From Sinorhizobium sp. 8-89 (GTDB lineage Bacteria; Pseudomonadota; Alphaproteobacteria; Rhizobiales; Rhizobiaceae): a stretch of DNA of 50,376 nucleotides. Position 1 is the stretch's first letter. The number at the start of each line of letters is the position of its first letter. The notes under the pieces were generated by a model that searched no databases, was not told the origin of the DNA, and was given only the letters and a program-made list of their open reading frames with translations. Of the stretch, positions 1 to 7,777 are shown piece by piece. Location of the stretch: NCBI RefSeq assembly GCF_030124325.1, contig NZ_JASKLR010000033.1, positions 1 to 50,376 of the forward strand. Direction: 5' to 3'. The translations under genes were made by a program, and so were the position numbers.

Positions 1-137
1 AGCGGCCGCTCATGATCGCGTGAAATACCTGCTCACGATCAGATGAAATGAGCGCTCACCATCGCGTGAAATGGCTGCTCACAATCAGCGAAATGCGCAA
101 AGCTTGACACCTCGCCTGAATGAACTGACAACAATCA
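1..137. mobile_element. End of an IS21-like insertion sequence (partial)
   Basis: The segment carries four copies of a unit reading roughly GCTCAYSATCRSRTGAAAT, starting at 8, 31, 54 and 77, so the period is exactly 23 bp. Terminal arrays of such repeats are typical of IS21-family ends, where the IstA transposase binds. The element body would lie before base 1. Its outer tip is probably near 130-137, because the aroE-like reading frame is lost there, but I cannot fix the tip or see a target duplication without the other end. Confidence 0.6.
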
Positions 138-836
138 TCGCCTGCAGACCCCACTAAACAGGGGGCGAGATCATCCCGGAAACCGGGGGCGCAATCATCT
201 CGGAACAAAGGGGCGGCTTCATCGGAATCGGCAGGCGAAGCATTGATGACTACGTCGTAGTCCCAACCTTCCGAAACGTCGGCCGCTCTCGCGCATTCTC
301 TTCCTCGAACGGCGTTGAACCTCTCAAGCGTAAAAGCAAGCGAGGACCGTATGGGATCGATGATATCGAGCTGACCGACACCTTCCGCTGCAAGGGCAAA
401 CGCGATGGCACGGCCAGCGCCGCCTGCCCCCACCATGAGCACCCGGGCATCGCGCAAACGGCTCTTCGCTTCGCCCAAGCCGTCGACAAAGCCCTGCCCG
501 TCGAAAAGCGCTCCGTGCATGCGCCCGTCAGCGCCGCGTTGGACCGCGTTGACTGCGCCAGCCGCCTTTGCTGTGGCGGTCAAAGTTGCACAGCGTGCGC
601 ACGCGGCTACTTTGTGCGGGACCGTCACACCAATGCCAGCGAGATTGGACACCGCGGAAAATGCATTCCATGCACCATCGAATGTTCAGCCGTGACATGA
701 AGGGCACCGCGTAAAGGTTGGCGCCGGCTGCTGCAAAGATTGGATTGATGAGGCGCGGCGTCTGCACATGCGCGATGGGATCGCCAAAAACCGCATATAC
801 GCGCGAGCGGCAGTCGAGATTGGGTATGTGTTTCAT
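138..836 (-). pseudogene. Shikimate/quinate dehydrogenase (AroE-like), frameshifted and 3'-truncated
   Basis: Two reading frames on the minus strand together give an AroE-type protein. The N-terminal part (about 836-700) has VFGDPIAHVQTPRLIN. After a break near 680-690 the second part (about 680-140) has FDGAWNAFSAV, GIGVTVPHK and the NADP-binding MVGAGGAGRAIAFALA. AroE reduces 3-dehydroshikimate, and catabolic paralogues act on quinate or other hydroxyacids. The break needs a change of frame, possibly two small indels, and the C-terminus is lost near the IS21-like end. A threefold imperfect 25-bp repeat (about 157-225) sits in the decayed C-terminal part. It follows the TIM-barrel gene, so it was probably the last gene of that operon. 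Function is judged lost. Confidence 0.75.
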
Positions 837-837
837 T

Positions 838-1680
838 CTAATTGCTCCGGAAGATCCGCTGACAACGGCTGAGTGCGATATCCAGGACTTCAGCGGGATC
901 GCGCGCCCACCAATCGGTCGAGAAGAGTTCCACTTCGACAGGGCCTTCGAACCCTGCCCGGCGCATCATCCGGTCGATGGAAGCGAGATCGATGATCCCA
1001 TCACCCATCATGCCTCTGTCGGTAAGAAGGTGTCTTGTCGGGACGAGCCAGTCGTTGACATGAAAGCCTAAGAGCCGGCCAGCTTGGCCAGCACGGAGGA
1101 TCTCCGCTTCCAGCCGTTCATCCCACCAGACGTGATAGACGTCCACGACGACTCCGATGCCTGAGCCGAGCGCTTCGCAAAGATTATTTGCGTGGGAAAG
1201 ACTAGCAATCACGGTACGATCGCCGACAAGCATTGGGTGGAGGGGCTCGATCGCGAGCTTGATCCCCACGGGCCTTGCCATCTCAAGCAATTGGGCAATC
1301 CTGTCTTCAGCACGTTTTCGAGCGGCGCCAAGATCGTGCTCCGTCTCTGCTAGGCCGCCGGTAAACAGGAAGACGTGGTCAGCGCCAAACCTTGCTGCGC
1401 GCTCGAGTTCAAAGGGCGCCCGGGCCAAACCTTCGTCGGTGAAAGGACCAATCCGGTTGTAGCCTGATACGGCGATGCCATGCGTCCGAAGCGCAGCAAG
1501 CGCCGTGGCCTCACCGACCCTTTCAATCTCATCCCCCCAAATGGAAACAGTCTCGATGCCTCGTTCGGCGCATAGACGCACGAAAGTAGGCATATCAGCA
1601 CGATCTCGTACTGTGGCATGATTGATGACAATAGATCTACGAACGCTTTTACTCACGGACATGCCGACCATGACCTTCAT
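838..1680 (-). CDS. Sugar phosphate isomerase/epimerase (xylose-isomerase-like TIM barrel)
   Basis: 280 aa, the usual size for AP-endonuclease-2/xylose-isomerase-like TIM-barrel enzymes that isomerise or epimerise keto-sugars and hydroxyacids or dehydrate related acids. The metal-binding residues expected for the fold are visible: Glu145 in LAIEPLHP, Asp180 and His183 in VVDVYHVWW, His207 in GFHVNDW and Glu251 in VEVELFS. It lies just after an IclR regulator (20 bp gap) and just before the broken AroE-like gene on the same strand, a pairing common in hydroxyaromatic or quinate-type catabolic clusters. The substrate cannot be read from the sequence. An in-frame ATG a few codons downstream (MVGMSVS) is an alternative start. 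Confidence 0.85.
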   Translation of the reverse strand: MKVMVGMSVSKSVRRSIVINHATVRDRADMPTFVRLCAERGIETVSIWGDEIERVGEATALAALRTHGIAVSGYNRIGPFTDEGLARAPFELERAARFGADHVFLFTGGLAETEHDLGAARKRAEDRIAQLLEMARPVGIKLAIEPLHPMLVGDRTVIASLSHANNLCEALGSGIGVVVDVYHVWWDERLEAEILRAGQAGRLLGFHVNDWLVPTRHLLTDRGMMGDGIIDLASIDRMMRRAGFEGPVEVELFSTDWWARDPAEVLDIALSRCQRIFRSN

Positions 1681-1700
1681 CTGTCAGCGGTGGTCACTTA

Positions 1701-2531
1701 TCAGCCGGAGATCATCGACGGCACACGCTCTCTGGGTCGCGCTGCGTCGCGTTGACGGCTGCGGAGTGGCCAGATCTCGCTGAGCTCAGCGGCCGCACGA
1801 TGAAGTGCGCTCGCCAGCTCTTCCCACCGGTCCGGCGTTATTCGAACTAGCGGTCCGGCCACCGAAATGGTTCCAGCGACTGCGGCACTGCTGTCGGCGC
1901 TCGCGCGAAAAGGAACAGCGATTGCCGCGGTGCCGGCTTCGGCCTCCTCCACCGAAGTTGCAAATCCTTGGCGCCGGGTCTCCGCAAGCCGAACGCGCAG
2001 TTCATCGATGTTGCGCGCGCTGTTCGGCCCGAGCTTCCGACCACCGCCGAACCCCCGCGAATACGCGATTGAAAGTGCTTGTTCCTCCGGTAAAGTCGCA
2101 AGCCAAGCCTTACCGTTCGCCGTCGCGTGCAAAATTATCTCCTGCCCCATGTCGGGATCATACTTCAGACCGTGGGCGGCACCTTGCGCCCGCGCGACCC
2201 AAACGAGATCCTGACCTTCAAGTATGGCCAGCCGGCAATACTCCCGAGTTTGTAACGCCAACCGATCCAGGATAGACTGCACAACGTCCGGAACGTTTCG
2301 TGCATCGAGATTGCGAAACGCCAGCGTGCTCATCCGCAAGGACAAAGCATACTTCTGGCTCGCAGTTTCCTGTACCACCCAACCATGACCAGCCAGAGTG
2401 GCAAGCAGCCGGTGCACCGCACTTGCCGGCATATCAAGTCGATCGGCCAGTTCTGAAAGTTCAACTGCCTCACTCTCTCCAGCCAGGATTTCTAACAATG
2501 ATAGGCATCTCGATACCGCCGCAACTGTCAT
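1701..2531 (-). CDS. IclR-family transcriptional regulator
   Basis: 276 aa with the two-domain IclR plan. An N-terminal winged helix-turn-helix (about residues 5-65) contains LSELADRLDMPASAVHRLLATL, and a C-terminal effector-binding domain (about 80-255) contains LHATANGKAWLA and the typical GFATSVEE stretch. IclR proteins are cytoplasmic dimers that repress or activate neighbouring catabolic genes in response to a small acid. It is the first gene before the TIM-barrel enzyme and probably controls that operon and itself. A palindromic GGAA/TTCC site lies directly upstream. The C-terminal tail after about residue 255 is Arg-rich and unlike the family, perhaps a drifted end. Confidence 0.9.
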   Translation of the reverse strand: MTVAAVSRCLSLLEILAGESEAVELSELADRLDMPASAVHRLLATLAGHGWVVQETASQKYALSLRMSTLAFRNLDARNVPDVVQSILDRLALQTREYCRLAILEGQDLVWVARAQGAAHGLKYDPDMGQEIILHATANGKAWLATLPEEQALSIAYSRGFGGGRKLGPNSARNIDELRVRLAETRRQGFATSVEEAEAGTAAIAVPFRASADSSAAVAGTISVAGPLVRITPDRWEELASALHRAAAELSEIWPLRSRQRDAARPRERVPSMISG

Positions 2532-2560
2532 CTAACATTCTCCGCTGTACCCAATAATCT

Positions 2561-2582
2561 TTCCAAAACGGAATTAATTTCC
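2561..2582. promoter_or_regulatory. Candidate IclR operator
   Basis: Overlapping inverted repeats TTCC-AAAAC-GGAA (2561-2573) and GGAATTAATTTCC (2570-2582) lie 30-50 bp upstream of the IclR start. IclR-family operators are typically short palindromes with TTCC/GGAA half sites, so this is a plausible autoregulatory site. The family link is established knowledge and the assignment is inference. Confidence 0.4.
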
Positions 2583-2629
2583 AATACCATTTTGAACGAA
2601 CCAAATCCATGGCTGTCGACGGCAGCCCG

Positions 2630-3482
2630 TTAAACCACAGCTACTGTTGCAAGCTGCTGTTGGAGGTGCGGAAGAACCTCGAACAGATCGGCCGCGAGAC
2701 CGTAGTCGGCTACTTGAAAGATCGGGGCATCCAGATCCTTGTTGATCGCGACGATCACTTTTGAGTCCTTCATTCCGGCCAGATGCTGAATTGCTCCGGA
2801 AATTCCGACCGCAATATAAAGATCAGGCGCGACAACTTTTCCGGTTTGGCCAACCTGCCAGTCATTAGGAGCGTAGCCGGCATCAACCGCTGCTCGAGGC
2901 GCACCGATAGCCGCGCCCAATTGATCGGCTACCGGCGCCAACAATTGGGTGAAGTTCTCGGCACTCCCGAGTGAACGCCCACCCGAAATAATGATCCGCG
3001 CCGTTGTCAATTTCGGGTCGGCTACTCTCAGCAATCTCTTGGCGCACGAACCGAGAATTGCGTCAGTTGTCTGGACCGTCTGGATCGCATTGCCGGCATA
3101 TATGGGTCGTTCGAAAATGTCTGGAGAGACGACCTTAATCACGTCTGAGACCTGCATCACATCCAGTCGTGCCGCAATGCGAGGCATGAGGCTTTTTCGC
3201 GGGGGCGGTCGCAGGCGCGACGAAGGCATTGTAAGACGCAGAAAGCGAAAGGACGAGTTCCGCCATCGGCTCCGCAAGCTGATGCTCATAAAGCGGATGG
3301 TCGGCGAGCAGGACCTTTTCCACGCCAATGAGCTGCGCGGCTGCTTCGGCCGCCGGCCGGGCATGCAGACCAGCAATCAGGATGTGCACAGGCGCCCCAA
3401 GTGCGGTGACCGCGGAAAGGGCCCGATGCGAGCTCTCCTTGAGCTCAGCATTCTCGTGCTCGGCGATAAGCAGCGCAGTCAC
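2630..3482 (-). pseudogene. etfA: Electron transfer flavoprotein alpha subunit (EtfA/FixB-like), frameshifted
   Basis: The GTG start at 3482 is preceded by a good ribosome binding site (GGAGAACAAGAAAC). The N-terminal part gives TALLIAEHENAEL and continues to APATAPAKK. The frame then changes at a run of five A (minus strand; 3193-3197) and the second frame carries LMPRIAARLDVMQVSDV and the C-terminal FAD-binding signature GQTGKVVAPDLYIAVGISGA. Joined, the two parts span a normal EtfA of about 284 aa. EtfAB passes electrons from acyl-CoA or amine dehydrogenases to the quinone pool. A single indel in a homopolymer could be a sequencing error, but the neighbouring etfB is also damaged, so real decay is more likely. 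Confidence 0.85.
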
Positions 3483-3495
3483 GTTTCTTGTTCTC

Positions 3496-3994
3496 CTAAA
3501 GCAAACCGGGCTCGGCCCGCAGCAGTGCAATCAACTCGCTGACTGATCCAACTTTGATGCCGCTGTTGCGGGTGGCCGGCGTCTACCTCTCGCGTAACAT
3601 TGGCCATTCCATTATCGACGAGGAGTTCCGAGGCAAAGGTGGCTTGAGGCCAGTCAAGCAAGCCTGCAAGCATCTGACCAGTTTGACTGCAGTCGTCATC
3701 GACGGCTTGTTCGCCCATGAGAACAAGATCTGGAGCTTCTTTCGCCACCAGGCGAGCGAGAAGTTTAGCTACGGATAGGGGTTCGACAAACTCAGCGGTC
3801 TTAACATGAATTCCGCGATCGACACCCATTGCAAGTGCTGCGCGGATCGTATCGGCGGACTCTCCAGGACTAATGGAGACAGCGATGACCTCTGCGGCCA
3901 TCCCCCTCTCCTTCAGTCGCACGGCCTCCTCCACAGCGATCTCCAACTCCGTTGGGGCTAACCTTTTAGCCGCGAATAAACCGATCAAGTACAT
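3496..3994 (-). pseudogene. etfB: Electron transfer flavoprotein beta subunit (EtfB-like), internally deleted
   Basis: The middle of EtfB is clear: EIAVEEAVRLKERG, VDRGIHVKT, LVLMGEQAVDDDCSQTGQMLAGLLDWPQATFAS and NVTREVD. The first roughly 40 residues of a normal EtfB are missing and the remaining frame begins inside the end of the dimethylformamidase-like gene. After VTREVD the central AMP-binding and docking segment of about 60 residues is missing. The sequence then resumes in another frame with the family C-terminus GIKVGSVSELIALLRAEPG and a stop at 3498-3496. It cannot make a functional ETF. The 3' end is 13 bp from the etfA start, the normal etfB-etfA operon layout. Confidence 0.85.
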
Positions 3995-5597
3995 TGCGCG
4001 TCACAATTTCGGTGCCAAGTTCGCGCGCGGCAAGGCCCGCAACCCAATCAGTTACACCAGTGTTGAAAACCTCTCCCGCACCTCTGGTGAAATGCACGAT
4101 CATGCCGGTACCGCGGGCCGCCCGCTCGAGGTTTTCTGGAGAATTGTTTCCATATCGCAAAATAGCCATGCCATCCACATCATCGTCGCTCGCAGGGGCC
4201 ATTGCCAATATCTGCAGGTTCGCGGGTGCGCCATCGCTGAACGTTGGGACCGGCAGACCGTCCTTCACGATGTTGTCGAGACCATCAACCTCGTAGCCGA
4301 AAATGCGGGCACTCGCGCCAAGTACATCGCCATAGTAAAAGTTACCCCCTTGGAATGCCCAATGATCCGGGCGGTAAATGGTAAAACCTCCCGAACCGCG
4401 TGGAGCGTGTACCCCATAATTGGCGTAGACACCTCCCCAGGCAGCGCTGAGACCAAACGTAGCAGCGCCTGACCAGTTGACCAAGGAATCTTCCCATTCC
4501 ACTGTAGCTCGTCGCTGATTTTCAGTCCCCACAACAGGGTCAAGATCCCGAGCAAGCGACTTGTAACACACTTGGCGTGTGCCTCCGCCCTCAATACGAA
4601 TCTGCCAAGCAAAGTTTCCGCCAAAGCGGGCCACCCTGCCACCAGCTTCCACGTAGCGGTCGATCGCCTCACGCATCTCCCAAGACCAATATTCATCGTG
4701 TCCGACGATCACGACGCAGCGATACGGCGTCAAAATATCCGGATCGTTGTGCAAGTCTGTCTGGGTCGCAAAATCAAAGCGATATCCTTCGCGCTCAGCC
4801 CAGAGTGCAAAATGCCGCTCATAGTTCGCCCACCCAGCATTCGCATAATAGCGTGTGTAGCCATTCAAAGCAGCGAACTCCTCCTGGGGATAGCGCGGCG
4901 CTGCACCAGGTTCAAGCGACCACGCGTTACCCTTCATTGGCGCGCCCGGAGACAGCGACATGAAACCACGTGCCCATGGACGATGGATGGATAGTATAGG
5001 CGCGATCGGCAAACCTCGCGGCTCATTGTGGGCAAGATAGTGGCATGATCCGCCCCAATCATTATAGGCTGCCCACGTGCTCGTCGCCAACACGAACAGG
5101 ATCGGAGCCTTCTCGCCAGGGGAAGCGGCAAGCACGGTAAAGCCATGCTCCTGCTCTTGAATATTGCCCTTTGCGTCGGTGCCGCGCGCGATCATGAGAT
5201 AAAAACCGCTCGGAGCGTCCAACGGCACAGTCAAGCGCGCCGCAACTGGCCAATTACAGCCCTGCGCAGCAAAATCATCAGGCACGGCGGTAAAGGGCGC
5301 ACTGATCTTCTGAATAGTCGCCAGCGGCTTGGAGGTGCCGTCATCGCGGCGTATTTCGAGAGAGAAGTTCTGGGTATTCGTGCTTGCATGCACAATTACT
5401 TCATCACCTGGCCGATAAGACAGCCGGTCCGTGTAGCAAAAGAGCTGTAGGCGATCAGGGTCATTAACTAGCGTCTCGTATGCGTGAATCCGTCTTGCGT
5501 CGAAGCCTTGGGGACGCCGGACGAATTCGCTCCGAGGCTGGGCAACTGCCCGGCCCGGGCTATTTGATTTTTCCTTTTTTGCCTCATTCTCGACCAT
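3966..5597 (-). CDS. N,N-dimethylformamidase beta-subunit-like amidohydrolase
   Basis: 543 aa resembling the large subunit of N,N-dimethylformamidase. An N-terminal beta-sandwich (about residues 45-160, YRPGDEVIVHAST) is followed by a central catalytic domain with ATSTWAAYNDWGGSCHYLA, IVGHDEYWSWEMREA and GGRVARFGGNFAWQIR, and by an end containing HFTRGAGEVFNTGVTDWV. Characterised enzymes split dimethylformamide into dimethylamine and formate at a mononuclear iron held by two Tyr and one Glu. Many homologues of this length act on unknown amides. No small alpha subunit gene is visible. The reading frame is intact although the downstream etfB and etfA are broken. It is oriented as the first gene of the etfB-etfA run, so reducing equivalents from its product may once have gone through ETF. 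Confidence 0.75.
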   Translation of the reverse strand: MVENEAKKEKSNSPGRAVAQPRSEFVRRPQGFDARRIHAYETLVNDPDRLQLFCYTDRLSYRPGDEVIVHASTNTQNFSLEIRRDDGTSKPLATIQKISAPFTAVPDDFAAQGCNWPVAARLTVPLDAPSGFYLMIARGTDAKGNIQEQEHGFTVLAASPGEKAPILFVLATSTWAAYNDWGGSCHYLAHNEPRGLPIAPILSIHRPWARGFMSLSPGAPMKGNAWSLEPGAAPRYPQEEFAALNGYTRYYANAGWANYERHFALWAEREGYRFDFATQTDLHNDPDILTPYRCVVIVGHDEYWSWEMREAIDRYVEAGGRVARFGGNFAWQIRIEGGGTRQVCYKSLARDLDPVVGTENQRRATVEWEDSLVNWSGAATFGLSAAWGGVYANYGVHAPRGSGGFTIYRPDHWAFQGGNFYYGDVLGASARIFGYEVDGLDNIVKDGLPVPTFSDGAPANLQILAMAPASDDDVDGMAILRYGNNSPENLERAARGTGMIVHFTRGAGEVFNTGVTDWVAGLAARELGTEIVTRNVLDRFIRG

Positions 5598-6197
5598 TGA
5601 ATCTCCAGACCGGTACGTAGTTATCGAAACGCGTTATTAATGACTGGCGAGGCCGGAGGGGCTCGCACCTATTAGATAGTGATCATGCGCGATCAACAGC
5701 TGGAGCAAAAGGTCCACTTTTTGCATCGAAGAGGGCCAATTCTCGCTTCAACCGACCGTTTAATTGTGAGCCTCGAAAAACCCCCGTCAGGTCGGGTAAT
5801 TGATCTCGTACCAGGCCCAGCAGCATGTATTTGAACGCCCTGCATTCTTGAGCACACTTCGCGTCGGCTGCTTGACGCTGCGATGCAGGTCGGCGCCCTT
5901 TGCCTTTGGGATTTGAGCGCGCGGGCGTAGTACTTCTCCGAGGCATCAGATGATGGTGATTGACATTGTCCCTTCGATTACCAACGGTACGGCGTGCCCG
6001 GTCACCGAATATGCTCAAGCGACGAGGCCGGAACCCGTAAAACATGCCAGAATTGCGCCTCGAAGTTGGCTCCAGAAGGTTTTGGCAGCGCATTGGACGA
6101 CGCGGTCGTTTTACGCGTGCAACCCGTGTCCTAAACGAGCAATCGAGTGCGAATCAGGGAGACTTATAGTCGGCGCCGGTCAGGACAGTCGCCTCCC
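5598..6197. other. Gene-free stretch
   Basis: Open frames occur on both strands (for example minus 6093-5683, Arg/Pro-rich at its start), but none has a recognisable domain, a convincing ribosome binding site or a conserved-looking core. I see no clear repeat or RNA. It separates the amidase start from the thiolase remnant and probably holds decayed sequence plus the amidase promoter. Confidence 0.4.
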
Positions 6198-6800
6198 TCA
6201 CATCGCTTCCACGCACATCGCAACGCCCATGCCGCCGCCGATGCCCAGGGTGGCAAACCCCTTCTTCTAGCCTCGGCGCTTCATCTCGAACAGCAGCGTG
6301 TTGAGCACGCGGGCACCGGAAGCGCCGATCGGATGGCCGATGGCTATCGCGCCGCGCTTGACGTTGACGATCGACGGATCCCAGCCGAGGTGTTTGTTGA
6401 CCGCGCAGGCCTGGGGAAGGCCTCGTTCGCCTCGACGAGTTCGACGTCGCCGATCGCCCAGCCGGCTTTCGCCAACGCCTTGCGCGAAGCCGGGATCGGG
6501 CCGGTGCTCATGACCTGCGGATCGACGCCGGCCGTTGCCCAGAAAACGATAGGGGCGAGCGGCTGGATGCCGCGCTTGGAGGCCTGCGCTTGGCGCCGTC
6601 ATTGAGTCCGGAGGCGTTGCCGGCGGTGACCGTGCCTTCCTCCGGCCTGCAGGCCCTGTCCGAGGATCACCTCGTCCACCTCGCCCGCTTCGACGCCTGC
6701 GCGCTCGAGCACGCCCTTGATCACGGCGGCGCCGAGCTCATGCGCCGGCGTGTTGGCGAGCACCGTTGAAGGAGCCGACACGGCGACCTCGTCAAATTCT
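6198..6800 (-). pseudogene. phbA: Acetyl-CoA acetyltransferase (PhbA/AtoB-like thiolase) remnant
   Basis: The thiolase N-terminal region GSFNGA then ANTPAHELGAAVIKGVLERAG and VDEVILGQGLQA (in two frames) is joined directly to the C-terminal half EEGTVTAGNASGLNDGA. The intervening 180 or so residues, including the active-site Cys region, are deleted. The rest continues through further frame changes to CAVNKHLGWDPS, AIAIGHPIGASGARVLN and the family end LGIGGGMGVAMCVEAM. An in-frame TAG at 6269-6267 interrupts the C-terminal part. Intact enzymes condense two acetyl-CoA in polyhydroxybutyrate or fatty-acid metabolism. This copy is dead several times over. Confidence 0.85.
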
Positions 6801-6960
6801 CGGACATCTCGGTTCTCGACAAGGAAAGCTATTTCCTGATCAGCAAGGCGGCCCGGCGCAAGGCAGTGGCTGCCTTCTGCGATTGGTTCCAACAGGGCCG
6901 AGATCGTATTGAGCTGATTCCAGAGCTGACGAGCCGGCGACGGCGTCGCTTGATGGGGAT
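6785..6960 (+). pseudogene. Possible LysR-type regulator C-terminal fragment
   Basis: The plus-strand frame reads VKFSDISVLDKESYFLI, followed by SKAARRKAVAAFCDWFQQ. The pattern of a beta strand, a YFL strand and a closing AFCDWF helix resembles the end of LysR-type effector domains. No DNA-binding domain or start is present. It abuts the thiolase remnant head to head, so it may be a leftover of a divergent regulator. Identification is tentative. Confidence 0.3.
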
Positions 6961-7347
6961 ATGCCAAGCCCGACCAACCGTCGATCAAGCTGCAGTTTCG
7001 CGTCGCGCTGTCGCTGGGCGACTAGCACGTGCCGCGCGTCGGAGCCTCAGCTTTCCGGGAGGGCCTGCATCGCGAATATCTCTGCTTCCGTCCATTGTCC
7101 CTTGGCAAGAAAACGTACGTCGATGAGCCAGCGCACGCAAGCCTAGTCCGGGAACGCGAGATGACGTTCCTTAAACTCTCTCGACCGCGCGCGTGATCAG
7201 TCAAACAGGCTACAGGTTGGCGTGCGCGCGAACTAGAATGAAGATATCGAGTTCGAAGAAGACTGCTGTCCGGTAACTATACTCAACGGGCATAATGTAC
7301 GCCGATCCGCGCGCCACCTCCGTGTAATACGCAGTCAAGGACAACGC

Positions 7348-7776
7348 TTAGCCCTTTCGATCAGACTCTTCCAATATCTCCTGTTGAAGCTTTTGACCTT
7401 GGGTTATACGCCTGCCAAGAGCGGTGATAAATCGATCATATCGTTCTCCGCCCTTAACTCTAGCCTCAACCTGCACTGCCTCTGGCAATGAAACTGTCGA
7501 GTTAAGCCAGAATCGAATGAAAAGCGCGAGCGCTTCGCTCGTGATTTCCAGGTCCCTCTCCAATCGCTGGACGTATCGTTCAATTCGATCCAGGCGCTTG
7601 ACGATAGCCGCTTCCTTTCGCTCATCGGCATCCGGCGAGAGGAAGGACGCGATGGCAGCTTCCGCGATCAGCGAGGCCGACTGCTGCCGCCGATCGGCGA
7701 AGTCGGCAAGTCGGCGTTTAAGCTCCGGCTCAAGATACACAGACAGGCGCTGCTTCTTTTCGGGAGTCACAGCCAT
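7348..7776 (-). CDS. CopG/ribbon-helix-helix-type protein of the transfer cluster
   Basis: 142 aa from the ATG at 7776. The upstream frame is open, but this start lies 1 bp after the traG stop (TGA-G-ATG), which suggests translational coupling. An N-terminal ribbon-helix-helix-like segment (RLSVYLEPELKRRLADFADRRQQSASLIAEAAI, residues about 10-45) is followed by a charged helical region (VKRLDRIERYVQRLERDLEITSEAL). In Rhizobiales ICEs a CopG-type protein regularly follows traG and precedes trbB, and is thought to bind DNA and regulate transfer genes. Here nothing of trbB follows and the sequence degrades into remnants. Confidence 0.8.
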   Translation of the reverse strand: MAVTPEKKQRLSVYLEPELKRRLADFADRRQQSASLIAEAAIASFLSPDADERKEAAIVKRLDRIERYVQRLERDLEITSEALALFIRFWLNSTVSLPEAVQVEARVKGGERYDRFITALGRRITQGQKLQQEILEESDRKG

Positions 7777-7777
7777 C

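Noticed and set aside
157..225. Three imperfect 25-bp repeats taken as a possible CRISPR or satellite
   Set aside because: Too few, too diverged and inside a decayed gene end; no spacers.
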